From JAOUEA01 sp963825635 (GTDB lineage: Bacteria; Actinomycetota; UBA4738; HRBIN12), in the NCBI GenBank assembly GCA_963825635.1, contig CAWGTU010000001.1:434001-498000 (forward strand): 64,000 nt of DNA. Direction: 5' to 3'. Positions 15,398-24,100 of this stretch are shown here, in pieces. A program made the translations under genes and the position numbers. The first letter of the stretch is position 1, and every line of letters begins with the position of its first letter. A model generated the notes under the pieces. It did no database searches. It was not told where the DNA came from and saw nothing but the letters and a program-made list of their open reading frames with translations.

Positions 15398-16831
15398 ATG
15401 ACGCTGCGACTGAACCCCCTGACCGAGTCAGAGTTGCAGCGTCTGCACGACGCTGCGCTCGAGGTGCTGATCGATCCCGGCGCGCGCATCATGACCGAGC
15501 CGGCCCGCGAGCTGCTCGTGCGCAACGGAGCGACACAGGAAGGCGACGACCTCGTGCGCATCCCCGGTGAACTGGTCGCCAGGGCGCTCGAGAGCGCGCC
15601 GAAGTCGTTCACGATCTTCGATCGCATGGGCGAGCCCGCGCTCGACCTCGGGGCCGGGAACGTCTATGTGGGAGCCGGCGTGACGAACCTGAACTACCTG
15701 GATCCGCGCGACTTCCAGGTGAAGGACTTCACGCTCGACGCGACCGCCGAATCAACCCTGCTCGCCGACGCCTTGCCGAACCTCGACTTCGTCGCGACCC
15801 CCGGCGTCACTCGCCCGAGCGACGGCCTGCCGCTGGAGGTCGTGAACCAAGAGGAGTTCCTCCGCATGGTCACGAACACCACGAAGCCGTTGATGGTGCT
15901 GATCGCCGGGGAACCGGAGCTCCGCGACATCTACGACATGGCGGAGCTGGTCGCCGGGGGCGCCGACGAGCTCCGGGAACGACCGTTCGTGATGCCGTAC
16001 CTCAACTCGGTCTCGCCGCTGTTGTTCAACCCGGAGACGCTCGACAAGCTGTTCCTCGCGGCGGACCGTGGTCTGCCCGCGTCGTGTCAGGCGGCGCCGC
16101 AGGTCGGCGCGACCGGTCCGGTGACGATCGCCGGCACCCTCGTCGTCTCGGCGGCCGAGACCCTGATCGGACTCGTGCTGAGCCAGTTGCGGAACCCCGG
16201 CACGCCGTTCATCAGCGGCACGGTCCCGTTCCTGATGGACATGCGCTACGGCACGGTCACGGCGGGAGGACCCGACGGGCTCCGGTTCATGGTGGCGATG
16301 GCGCAGCTCTGCCGATGGTGGGGGCTGCCGTCCGTGGGCATGAGTTTCGGCGGAGACTCGAAGGACGCCGACGAACAGGCCGCGCTGGAGGCGGGCTTCT
16401 ACGGGTTCGGCACCGTGCTCGGCGGCGTCGATCTCGTGTTCGACGCCGGATGCGTCGAAGGCGGTCTGCTCTTCTCGCCCGAGTTGCTCGTGATCAGCGA
16501 CGAGCTCGTGGGCATGACGCGGGCCGCCGTCGAGCCGATCGAGGTGAGCGACGAGACGATCGCGCTCGACGTGATCCGCGCGGTCGGACCGGGTGAGGTG
16601 TTCCTGGGCGAGGACCACACCCTCGAACACTTCCGGGAGCTCTGGACGCCGCAGGTGTTGTCGTGGGAGGGACGCAAGGAGTGGACCGAGGCCGGGGCGA
16701 AGACCCTGCGCACGAAGGCGCGTGACCGGGTCTTCGACCTCTGGCAGACCCACGAGGTGCCACCGCTGCGCGACGAGGTGCTGCAGGGCATGCGCCGGAT
16801 CGTCGAGTCGCGGCTCGCGACCCTCGGTTGA
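15398..16831 (+). CDS. MttB-superfamily methyltransferase (non-pyrrolysine)
   Basis: 477 residues starting at ATG 15398 (MTLRLNPLTESELQRLHDAALEVL, the normal beginning of the family). The frame upstream is open but antisense to the hydrolase. Family hallmarks are the TIM-barrel strands GAGVTNLNYLD, FVATPGVTRPSD and ASCQAAPQVGATGPVTIAGTL, then GGDSKDADEQAALEAGFYG and the C-terminal GEDHTLEHFRELWTPQVLSWE. There is no in-frame TAG, so it belongs to the pyrrolysine-free branch, which includes the MtgB glycine-betaine and related quaternary-amine:corrinoid methyltransferases. No corrinoid protein is encoded nearby. With the FAD-GcvT and FchA-like genes it suggests methylated-amine use. Confidence 0.85.
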   Translation: MTLRLNPLTESELQRLHDAALEVLIDPGARIMTEPARELLVRNGATQEGDDLVRIPGELVARALESAPKSFTIFDRMGEPALDLGAGNVYVGAGVTNLNYLDPRDFQVKDFTLDATAESTLLADALPNLDFVATPGVTRPSDGLPLEVVNQEEFLRMVTNTTKPLMVLIAGEPELRDIYDMAELVAGGADELRERPFVMPYLNSVSPLLFNPETLDKLFLAADRGLPASCQAAPQVGATGPVTIAGTLVVSAAETLIGLVLSQLRNPGTPFISGTVPFLMDMRYGTVTAGGPDGLRFMVAMAQLCRWWGLPSVGMSFGGDSKDADEQAALEAGFYGFGTVLGGVDLVFDAGCVEGGLLFSPELLVISDELVGMTRAAVEPIEVSDETIALDVIRAVGPGEVFLGEDHTLEHFRELWTPQVLSWEGRKEWTEAGAKTLRTKARDRVFDLWQTHEVPPLRDEVLQGMRRIVESRLATLG

Positions 16832-16864
16832 GCGGGCCCCGGCATCGCGGCCATCGTGGAGAGC

Positions 16865-17527
16865 TCAGGAGGAACCGGGCTGCACGCGGCCACCGAAGCC
16901 GGCGCGAGCGTCGCCGAGCATGCTCGTGGCGCGTTCCCCGAGCGCGGCGCACGTGGCCGTGAGCTCGTCGCGGCGAGCGGGATCGACGATCGCGAAGGCG
17001 TTCAACTCCACGGTGGCGAGCGCCGCGACCGCCGCCGCGTGCAGGGCCGCGACCGCCGCGAGCCCGTCGGCGGCGGCGTTCGGGTCGGCGACCGACGTCG
17101 CCTCCTCGGCGAGCCCCGCGAGCAAGACGGACCGCCGGGCGAGATCGAGCTGCACGTCGACCGCGTCTTCGAGGACCGACTGCAGGGTGACGAGTCGGGC
17201 GGTGCGCCGCTTCTCCGAGTCCTGGCGCATGCGGGCGGCGAGCGCGAGCTCGTGCTGCAGCTCGGCGTCGCGGTCGGCCGACGCGAGCAGCGCCGGACGG
17301 GCGGCATCGGCCTCCGCCGCGATCTCCTCGAGGCGAGCGGTGTGTGGGTCGTCGTCGGCGAGCCGTCGGAGCGTGCGCCGTGCCACGGCCGTCACGAGCG
17401 CGGCCCCCGAGGCGGCGGCCAGGGCCGCGAAGGCGCCGGAGGCGGGCTCGGTCGCGCCCGACGCGAGGGAGTCGAGGAGCGAATCGACCCGCTCGCCGGC
17501 GACGACGCGGCGGGCGGCGGCGCTCAT
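16865..17527 (-). CDS. cyclodeaminase/cyclohydrolase family (FchA-like)
   Basis: 220 residues from the ATG at 17527 (MSAAARRVVAGERVDSLLDSLA). The core SGAFAALAAASGAALVTAVAR matches the helical start of formiminotransferase-cyclodeaminase C-terminal domains and the free methenyltetrahydrofolate cyclohydrolases, where the equivalent stretch is a Gly-rich PxPGGGSVaAl loop. Here the Gly-rich part is weakened (TEPASGAFAAL), which could mean altered or lost folate binding. The rest is a long helical bundle rich in Ala, Asp and Arg. A folate C1 role fits its convergent neighbour MttB and the FAD-GcvT enzyme. I infer the activity from fold and context only. Confidence 0.7.
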   Translation of the reverse strand: MSAAARRVVAGERVDSLLDSLASGATEPASGAFAALAAASGAALVTAVARRTLRRLADDDPHTARLEEIAAEADAARPALLASADRDAELQHELALAARMRQDSEKRRTARLVTLQSVLEDAVDVQLDLARRSVLLAGLAEEATSVADPNAAADGLAAVAALHAAAVAALATVELNAFAIVDPARRDELTATCAALGERATSMLGDARAGFGGRVQPGSS

Positions 17528-17595
17528 GCGCGGCCTCCTCGCGCTCGTGGCACCCCGGTCGGCATGCGTGAGCCTCCCCCGCAGGAGGCAGGGGG

Positions 17596-18102
17596 TCAAG
17601 CGCCCGGCGTGTCGTCGTGCTGCGCCGGATCGATTGCCGACGGGTTCGTGACGTCGGCCTCGGTCGCGTCGAGGGCCCCGAGCAGCCCGGCGGCCTCGAC
17701 GTGCAGGTTGACCCCACGAGCTCCCGCACCGATCGCGACGATGCCGAGCCCGCGGATCGTCACATCGGCGATGACCGGCCAGTCGGAGGTCGATCCGAAC
17801 GGTGTGATCGCGCCGCGCTCGTAGCCGGTGGCCGCCCTCGCCTCGGCGGCGTCGGGCAGCGAGAGCCGACGCTCGCCGAGGTGGGCGCGGAGCTTCTTCC
17901 AGTCGATCTGCCGCCCACCCGGCACGAGCACGAACAGGTAGTCGTCCGCTCCGCGCCTGATCACGATCGTGCGGAGCAGGCGACCGACGTCGATGCCCTG
18001 CAGGATCGCGCTCTCCTCGGCGCTCGACGGGATCTCGGTTGCCACGATGCGGACGTCGAGATCCGTGGAGGCGATGGCGCGGGTCGCCGGGGTGTCGACC
18101 AT
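17596..18102 (-). CDS. YbaK/EbsC-type aminoacyl-tRNA deacylase
   Basis: 168 residues. The pattern SSAEESAILQGIDVGRLLRTIVIRR, then DDYLFVLVPGGRQIDWKKLRAHLGERRLSLPDAAEARAATGYERGAITPFG matches the YbaK/ProX editing fold, with the conserved Lys in DWKKL and the GxITPFG loop. These free-standing domains hydrolyse mischarged tRNA (for example Cys- or Ala-tRNAPro) in the cytoplasm. The last ~25 residues are an Asp/Pro-rich tail. It lies 4 bp downstream of the aldo/keto reductase on the same strand and upstream of the FchA-like gene, so co-transcription is likely but functional linkage is not evident. Confidence 0.85.
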   Translation of the reverse strand: MVDTPATRAIASTDLDVRIVATEIPSSAEESAILQGIDVGRLLRTIVIRRGADDYLFVLVPGGRQIDWKKLRAHLGERRLSLPDAAEARAATGYERGAITPFGSTSDWPVIADVTIRGLGIVAIGAGARGVNLHVEAAGLLGALDATEADVTNPSAIDPAQHDDTPGA

Positions 18103-18106
18103 GCGT

Positions 18107-19039
18107 TCAGTATCGCGGGGCGCTGGCCGGCGGGGCTCCGTCGAGGTCGGCGAGGTCGTCGTCGGTGAGCGCGAGTTCGGTGGCCGCGACGTTCTCCTCG
18201 AGGTAGCGGATCCGCTTCGTCCCGGGGATCGGCAACACGTGGGGGCCCTGGGCGAGCGTCCACGCGAGGGCCACCTGTGCCGGGGTCGCCTCGTGGCGTT
18301 CGGCCACCCGTCGGACCACCGTCACGATCGCCTGGTTCGACGCGATCGCCTCCTCGGTGAACCGGGGGTTCGAGGCGCGGAAGTCCCGAGCATCGAAGCC
18401 ACCGTGGGTGATGGTTCCGGTGAGGAAGCCACGCCCCAGCGGCGAGAACGACACGAAGGCGGCACCGTGGCTCGCGCACCAGGGGACGACGTCGTCCAGC
18501 GCGTCGCGGGTCCAGAGGCTGAGCTCGGATTGCACGGCGGCCACGGGGTGGATCGCGTGGGCGCGCTCGAGCTCGTCGATGCCCACCTCCGAGAGGCCGA
18601 TGGATCTGACCACGCCCTGTTCGACGAGCGCCGCCATGGCACCCCACGACTCCTCCAGGGGAACCCGATCGTCGACGCGATGCAGGTAGTAGAGGTCGAT
18701 CACGTCGGTCCGCAGCCGTTCGAGGGACGCGCGCACGGCCTCGGCGGCCCGTTCGGGCCGGGCATCGCGGGCGAGCGGATACCCTCCGGTCGGGCCGGCC
18801 ACGAGGCCCCACTTCGTGGCGATCGTCGCATCGCGCCCCCTGCCCTCGAGCGCCCGGCCCACGAGCTGTTCGTTCGTGAACGGTCCGTACACGTCGGCGG
18901 TGTCGAACATCACGACGCCGAGATCGAGCGCCCGCCCGATCACGGCCGCGGGGTCGTCCTCGCTCGCGGCGTCGATGTAGCCGAAGCTCATCGGCATGCA
19001 GCCGAGTCCGATGCGCGCGCCGGGTCCGACGAGGGTCAT
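18107..19039 (-). CDS. aldo/keto reductase
   Basis: 310 residues from the ATG at 19039 (MTLVGPGARIGLGCMPMSFGY). The catalytic tetrad can be followed: Asp and Tyr in FDTADVYGPF, Lys in ATKWG, and His in YYLHRVDDRVPLE. Cofactor-binding segments VQSELSLWTRD, FVSFSPLGRGFLTG and LPIPGTKRIRYLEENV identify the NADPH-binding (alpha/beta)8 barrel of the AKR superfamily, closest in style to the AKR11/13 groups. It is cytoplasmic; the carbonyl substrate is unknown. It is divergent from the EamA transporter gene with only 67 bp between starts. Confidence 0.9.
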   Translation of the reverse strand: MTLVGPGARIGLGCMPMSFGYIDAASEDDPAAVIGRALDLGVVMFDTADVYGPFTNEQLVGRALEGRGRDATIATKWGLVAGPTGGYPLARDARPERAAEAVRASLERLRTDVIDLYYLHRVDDRVPLEESWGAMAALVEQGVVRSIGLSEVGIDELERAHAIHPVAAVQSELSLWTRDALDDVVPWCASHGAAFVSFSPLGRGFLTGTITHGGFDARDFRASNPRFTEEAIASNQAIVTVVRRVAERHEATPAQVALAWTLAQGPHVLPIPGTKRIRYLEENVAATELALTDDDLADLDGAPPASAPRY

Positions 19040-19106
19040 CCGCTCATCGTCCCATCTCGCTGCCGCCGCCGGGGTTCGACGGCGCCTCGCTGCTAGCGTC
19101 GGAGCA

Positions 19107-20042
19107 ATGTCGAGGAGGGTCGCGGCGGCGACGGACGAGGCGTCACGGCGGACGCTCGGCATCGCCTTGCTCTCGTTCACGACGATCGTGTGGGGCCTCG
19201 TCCCCTTGGTCCTCAAGCAGGTCGAGATGCCGACGCTCGCGTTCGCGAGCTACCGCCTGTGGATCGGGGTCGCGCTGTACGCGGTGATCTTCATCGCGAG
19301 CGGCCGGCGCCCGACGTGGCGCGCCCTGACGGCGAGCGCGCTCGGCGGCGTCTTCTTCGCCGGTGACATCGCGCTGACCTTCACGGCGTTCCGCCTCACG
19401 AGCGTGGCGAACGCGACGATCATCGGGGCGCTCGCGCCCGTGTTCATCACGCTCGGGGCGGTCCGGTGGTTCGGTGAACGGCTCGACCGTCGCGACGCGA
19501 TCGTGATCGGCTCGTCCTTCGTGGGCGTCGCGCTCGTTGCGATCGGATCGCAAGGCTCGCCGACCTGGAGCCCGGTCGGCGACGCGGCCGCCGCACTGAG
19601 CGTGCTGACGTGGACCGCGTACTGGCTCTTCTCGAAGCGAGCGCGAGACACCGTGGACGCGATCGACTACATGGCCAACGTGATGCTGGTCTCGGCGATC
19701 GTGGTCACGGCCGCATCCCTCGTGACGGGCACGTCGCTGCGGCCACCTGAAGCCTCGGACTGGGCGTGGATCGTGCTGATCGCGATCGTTCCCGGCTTGA
19801 TGGGTCATCTCTCCGTGGCATGGTCCCATCGGTTCGTGGAGGCATGGCTCGGCTCGTTGCTCCTGCAGTCGCAGCCGGTGGTCGGCACGATCGCGGCGTG
19901 GGTGGTGCTCGACGAGCGCATCACCCCGCTCACGGCGCTCGGGGGAGCGATCGTCGTGACGGCCACCGCGTTCATCGTGGTGCGAGCCGCCGGCCGCGAA
20001 GCCGTCTACCCGGAACCTGAGACTCTGCCGCCGGCGGGCTGA
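19107..20042 (+). CDS. EamA/DMT-superfamily transporter
   Basis: 311 residues from the ATG at 19107. Ten hydrophobic helices are arranged as two EamA repeats. The first runs from ALLSFTTIVWGLVPLVLKQ through FAGDIALTFTAFRLTSVANATIIGALAPVFI, and the second from AAALSVLTWTAYWLFSKRA through the closing VVGTIAAWVVLDERITPLTALGGAIVVTATAFIVVR. The pattern of a Glu between helices (FGERL and LDERI) is diagnostic. It is a cytoplasmic-membrane exporter or permease of metabolites such as amino acids or nucleotides; the substrate is not predictable. It is convergent with the SGNH lipoprotein gene. Confidence 0.9.
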   Translation: MSRRVAAATDEASRRTLGIALLSFTTIVWGLVPLVLKQVEMPTLAFASYRLWIGVALYAVIFIASGRRPTWRALTASALGGVFFAGDIALTFTAFRLTSVANATIIGALAPVFITLGAVRWFGERLDRRDAIVIGSSFVGVALVAIGSQGSPTWSPVGDAAAALSVLTWTAYWLFSKRARDTVDAIDYMANVMLVSAIVVTAASLVTGTSLRPPEASDWAWIVLIAIVPGLMGHLSVAWSHRFVEAWLGSLLLQSQPVVGTIAAWVVLDERITPLTALGGAIVVTATAFIVVRAAGREAVYPEPETLPPAG

Positions 20043-20058
20043 CGCCCGCCGCGCGGGA

Positions 20059-20997
20059 TCAGTCGCACGCCGGCTGCTCGGTTGATGCCGTCCACCACCG
20101 CTGCAGCATCGGTGCGACCAGGGCGGCCATCGCATCCTGGTGCTCGGGGTCGGGGTGCACGCCGTCCGAGAGGTACTCCTCCGGCACCTCCTCGTCCCAG
20201 TCGGCGACCGCCACGTTCGGGCGACGCCCGGCGAGGGTCTCGATCGCGGCATTGATCTCATCCGCGGGCACGACGTCGGGAGGGCCCTCGACGTTCTGCC
20301 AGAGCACGAGGGGCACCTTCCGGAACGCCGAGAGGATGCGGCCGGCGTTGGCGGTGAAGGCATCGACACCGCGGTCGTTCGTCCCGAGCTCCACCACGAC
20401 CACCTGGTCCTCGGCGGTCCGCGCCTCGGCGATCGAGACGCCCGTGGCGGATCCTCGTCCGTTCGTGGCATCGATCTCGAGCGACCAGTCGGGGAGCGCG
20501 GCGATCATCGCGGGCGTGCCGCCGTCGAGCAGGGAGTCCCCGAGCATGAATGCCTGCGGCACGGCGTCGATCGACGACGGCTCCGGCAACGCGAGCCAAC
20601 GCCAGACCGACGACCCGCGCACGGTGTAGAGCCGACGAGGGTCGTCGGGCACGGCGACCAGCTGCGCGCCGTCGCCCACGCCGACCACCTGCGCGTCATC
20701 AGGTAGTCCGGGCACGGGCACGGTGAACGCACCGCCAAGGAACCGACGTTCCGACCCGCTTCCGGCATCGAACACGACCACCGGGTCGGCGCCCTCGCAT
20801 CGGTAGCCGACCACGCGGCGCCGAGGGATGCAGTCGCCGTCCGGTCCCTGATAGACGGTGATCCGCGGAGATCCCCGCCGACAGACCGGCGAGCCGGACC
20901 GTTCGGGTTCCTGGCATGCCGTCGCGACGAGCGCGACCGCCGCGAGCAGGACGAGGAGCGCCGTTCCTGGTGGGCGTCGGGATCCGGGGGACGTCAT
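20059..20997 (-). CDS. SGNH/GDSL-type lipoprotein
   Basis: 312 residues from the ATG at 20997. The N-terminus is a signal peptide ending in a lipobox-like VATAC with Cys28, so it is probably a lipid-anchored surface protein. A beta-rich N-terminal part (about 35-160) precedes an SGNH hydrolase domain: block I FMLGDSLLDGG, block III VVVELGTNDRG, and block V YLSDGVHPDPEH with Asp and His. It resembles the smaller SGNH protein at 4.5 kb in its C-terminal half. The substrate is probably an acyl group on a cell-surface glycan or lipid, inferred from fold and location only. Confidence 0.8.
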   Translation of the reverse strand: MTSPGSRRPPGTALLVLLAAVALVATACQEPERSGSPVCRRGSPRITVYQGPDGDCIPRRRVVGYRCEGADPVVVFDAGSGSERRFLGGAFTVPVPGLPDDAQVVGVGDGAQLVAVPDDPRRLYTVRGSSVWRWLALPEPSSIDAVPQAFMLGDSLLDGGTPAMIAALPDWSLEIDATNGRGSATGVSIAEARTAEDQVVVVELGTNDRGVDAFTANAGRILSAFRKVPLVLWQNVEGPPDVVPADEINAAIETLAGRRPNVAVADWDEEVPEEYLSDGVHPDPEHQDAMAALVAPMLQRWWTASTEQPACD

Positions 20998-21148
20998 GGG
21001 TCGCGGCGAGCGTAGGTGGCCGGGGGTGTCGCCGCAACGAACCACGTCGTTCGGCGAATCTTCCGCCGATGCTCAGGAGTACGACCGCGTAGGCCGATGG
21101 GAGGGGGACAGGTTCTGGCGAGCGTGAAGGTGGCGAGGTTCTCCGAGC

Positions 21149-24100
21149 GTGAGTGGTGGCCGCGCGTTGAATGCGATCCGCAGGGGGCGACGGAGGTTCG
21201 TCACCCTTCTGCTGGTCTGTCTCGCGCTCGTGGCGGGGGCCACCGTGTTCGGTGCCCGGGCGCTCGAGCAGGCCGAGACCCAGGCGCAAGTCACCGCGAA
21301 GGGCCTCGCGAACGCGGGGGTCGCATCAGTGCTCGTGGCCGACGACGTCTCGGGCACCGTCGGCGGATCGGTCGCCGGCGACCTGCTGGCTCGCCTCCAG
21401 CGGGGCGTGCTGGCCGACGGCACGGCGTTCCGGGTTCGCCTGTGGTCGCCCTCGGGGGACCTGCTCTTCTCCACGGACGCCGGCGACGAGTCCGATGCCG
21501 TGAGCAGCGACCTCGATGCCGTCTACGCCGCCACCCGCGGGACGGGCAGGCTCAACTCGATCTCGACCGATGACGGAGAGGTGTTCGCGACGTTCGTGCC
21601 CCTCCGCCTGGGCGGGGACGGCTCGCTCGGAGCGGTCGAGGTGGATCAGGGGTACGAGCGCATCGCGACGACCGCCGCATCCCCGTGGTCGCTGCTGCGG
21701 ACGATCGGCCTCGTGGGCGCCGCGACCATGCTGCTCCTCGTGGTCGTTGCGTCGCTCCCGGGTGCCGGATCTCGTACAGGTGGGTTCATCTCGCCGGGTC
21801 GGGAGATCGCCCTCGCGAAGCAGCGCGCCCGGTCCGACGAAGCGGTCATCAGGGCCGAGGAACGAGCGAAGGTCGCCGAGGAACACGCCCACGAGATCGA
21901 AGGACGTGCCCGCGACGCCGAGGTGCGGGAACGGGAGACCGACGCACGAGCCGCGCGCGCGGAGGCCGAACTCGAGGCCGCGCACGCAGAGATGGATCGC
22001 CTGCGGACGGCCGCCGCGGAGGCAGTGGAGTCGGCGGCGGCGGTCTCGACGGTGACCGATCCGGAGACGGCGCGTCGCCTCGCCGAGGCCGAACGTGAGG
22101 TCGACGAGCTGCGCGGCCGACTCCGGGCCGCCGATGCGCTCGGCGGGTCCGACGACGCGTCCGCCGCGCGCATCGAGTCGTTGGAGCGTGAGCTGGAAGC
22201 TCGGAGTGCGGCCCTCGCGGACGCGGAGCGTACGGTGGAGGAGGCGAACACTCGTGCAGCGGAACTGGCGGACGGGCTCCGCCTCGCGCAGGCGGGTTCG
22301 GCCGACGCCGTCGACCCGGCCGCGGTCGCCGATTCCGAGCGACGTGCGGAGGAGGCTGAGCGACGTGCGGAGGAGGCTGAGCGCCGTGCCTCGGACGCTG
22401 AACGCCGAGCGGAGGAAGCGGATCGGCGGATCGCCGACCTCGAGGCCGGATCGGCGGAGGCCGAGTCCAGGGCGGTGGCCGAGTCCAGGGCGGTGGCCGA
22501 GTCCGAAGCCAAGGTCGCCGAGTCCGAAGCCAAGGTCGCCGAGTCCGAAGCCAGGGCGCTCGAAGCGGACGCTCGCGCCGCCGATGAGGCGGCGAAAGTC
22601 GTAGAGCTCGCGGCGCGGCTCGCCGACGCGCAAGCCCAGGTCGAGGCCACCGACTCGCGGATCTCCGACGCGCAGACGCGGATGGTGGCCAAGGACGAAC
22701 GTATCGCCGCACTCGAGGCCGAGATCGTCGCCGGACGTGGGGCGTCGGCGGAGATCGAGCGCATCGCCGACGGGTTGTCGGCCGAGGTGCAGGAAGCGAG
22801 GCTCCGGGCCGACGAGGCGACGGCACGAGCCGGCGACATGGAGTCGCGAGCGCTCGAAGCCGAGTCACACGCAACGGGCGCGGAGGCCCGCGCGACGGAG
22901 GCGGAGAACCGAGCGCTGGAGGCCGAGACGCGTCTTGCCGAGGCAGCGTCGCTCGCCGAGGAAGCCACATCGCGCGCCACGGAGGCAGATGCTCGCGCGA
23001 CTCAGGCCGAGGAGCGCCTGGAGCACGCGGTCGCCAGCGGGAGCAACGCCGAACGTCTGGTGGGCCAGCTGGAGGGAGAGCTCCTCACCGCGAACGCCTC
23101 GGTCGCGGAGTTGGAGGGTGCGCTGGAGACCGCTCGAGCCGAAGCCCAGCGCGACCGCGTCCGCGTGTCGGATCTCGAATCTCGCCTGGACCGGGCCGTG
23201 GCTCGAGCCTCCGATGCCGAGGCGACCGTGCAGGCCACGGCGACCGAACTCGCGGAGGAGCAAGCCGCGGTCCACCGCGAACGCACGCGCACGGAGGAGC
23301 TGGCGGCCGAGGTCCAAGGACTCCGGACGCAGCTGGAGGAGGCCGAGCGCGCGGTGGCAACGTCTCGCGAGGAGGCCGAGCGCGCGGTGGCCACCTCACA
23401 GGAGGAGGCCGCGACAGCCGCGGCTCGCATCGCCGAGCTCGAGGAGGCGTTGGCCGCCGCCGACGAACGGGCCGGCGAAGATCTGGAGGCGGCCCGGAGC
23501 CAGGCGTCTGCGGAGCACGAGCTGCTCCGCGCGCAGGCCGCGGCGGAGCTCGACATGGCCCGCCAGCAAGCGCAGCGAGAGATGGACGAGATCCGTGCCG
23601 CCGCCGCAGCCGACGTCGCCGCCGCGCGGGCAGAGGCCGACGCGGCTCGCAACGAGGCGCAGACGGCCATGATCGAGGCCCGAGCCGCGACGATCGACAC
23701 CGAGGCCGCTCAGGAAGAGATCGACGCCGCCGCTGCCGAGGCGCGCGAGCGCATGGAAGCCGACCGTGCCGAGGCGCGGGCTCGACTGGCCGAACTCGAG
23801 GCATCCCTCGCTGAGACGGAAGGTCGTGTGCGCGCCGCGGAGGAACGGGCCGCCCAGAGCGCGACCCGGTCCCAGGAGATGGAGGAAGCCCTGCACGAGG
23901 CGGAGGCGCGGGCGCAGGACGCCGAACGCGCAGCCGAGGCGGCCAAGGCGACCGCGGACGAGACGCGCGCCTCCGACGTCGAGCGGGTCGTGGCGGACCT
24001 GGAGCTCCGCGTGGCCGAGGCCACGGCGTCGGCACAGGCCTACAAGGCCGAGGCCGCAGAGGCCGCTCGACAGGCAGAAGCGGCCGAGGAACGCGCGGCC

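Noticed and set aside
15398..16831. Pyrrolysine codon in the MttB homologue
   Set aside because: The frame has no in-frame TAG before the natural stop.
21646..22980. Ser/Ala/Arg-rich minus-strand frame of 444 residues
   Set aside because: Antisense of the repetitive coiled-coil codons; low complexity, no start context.
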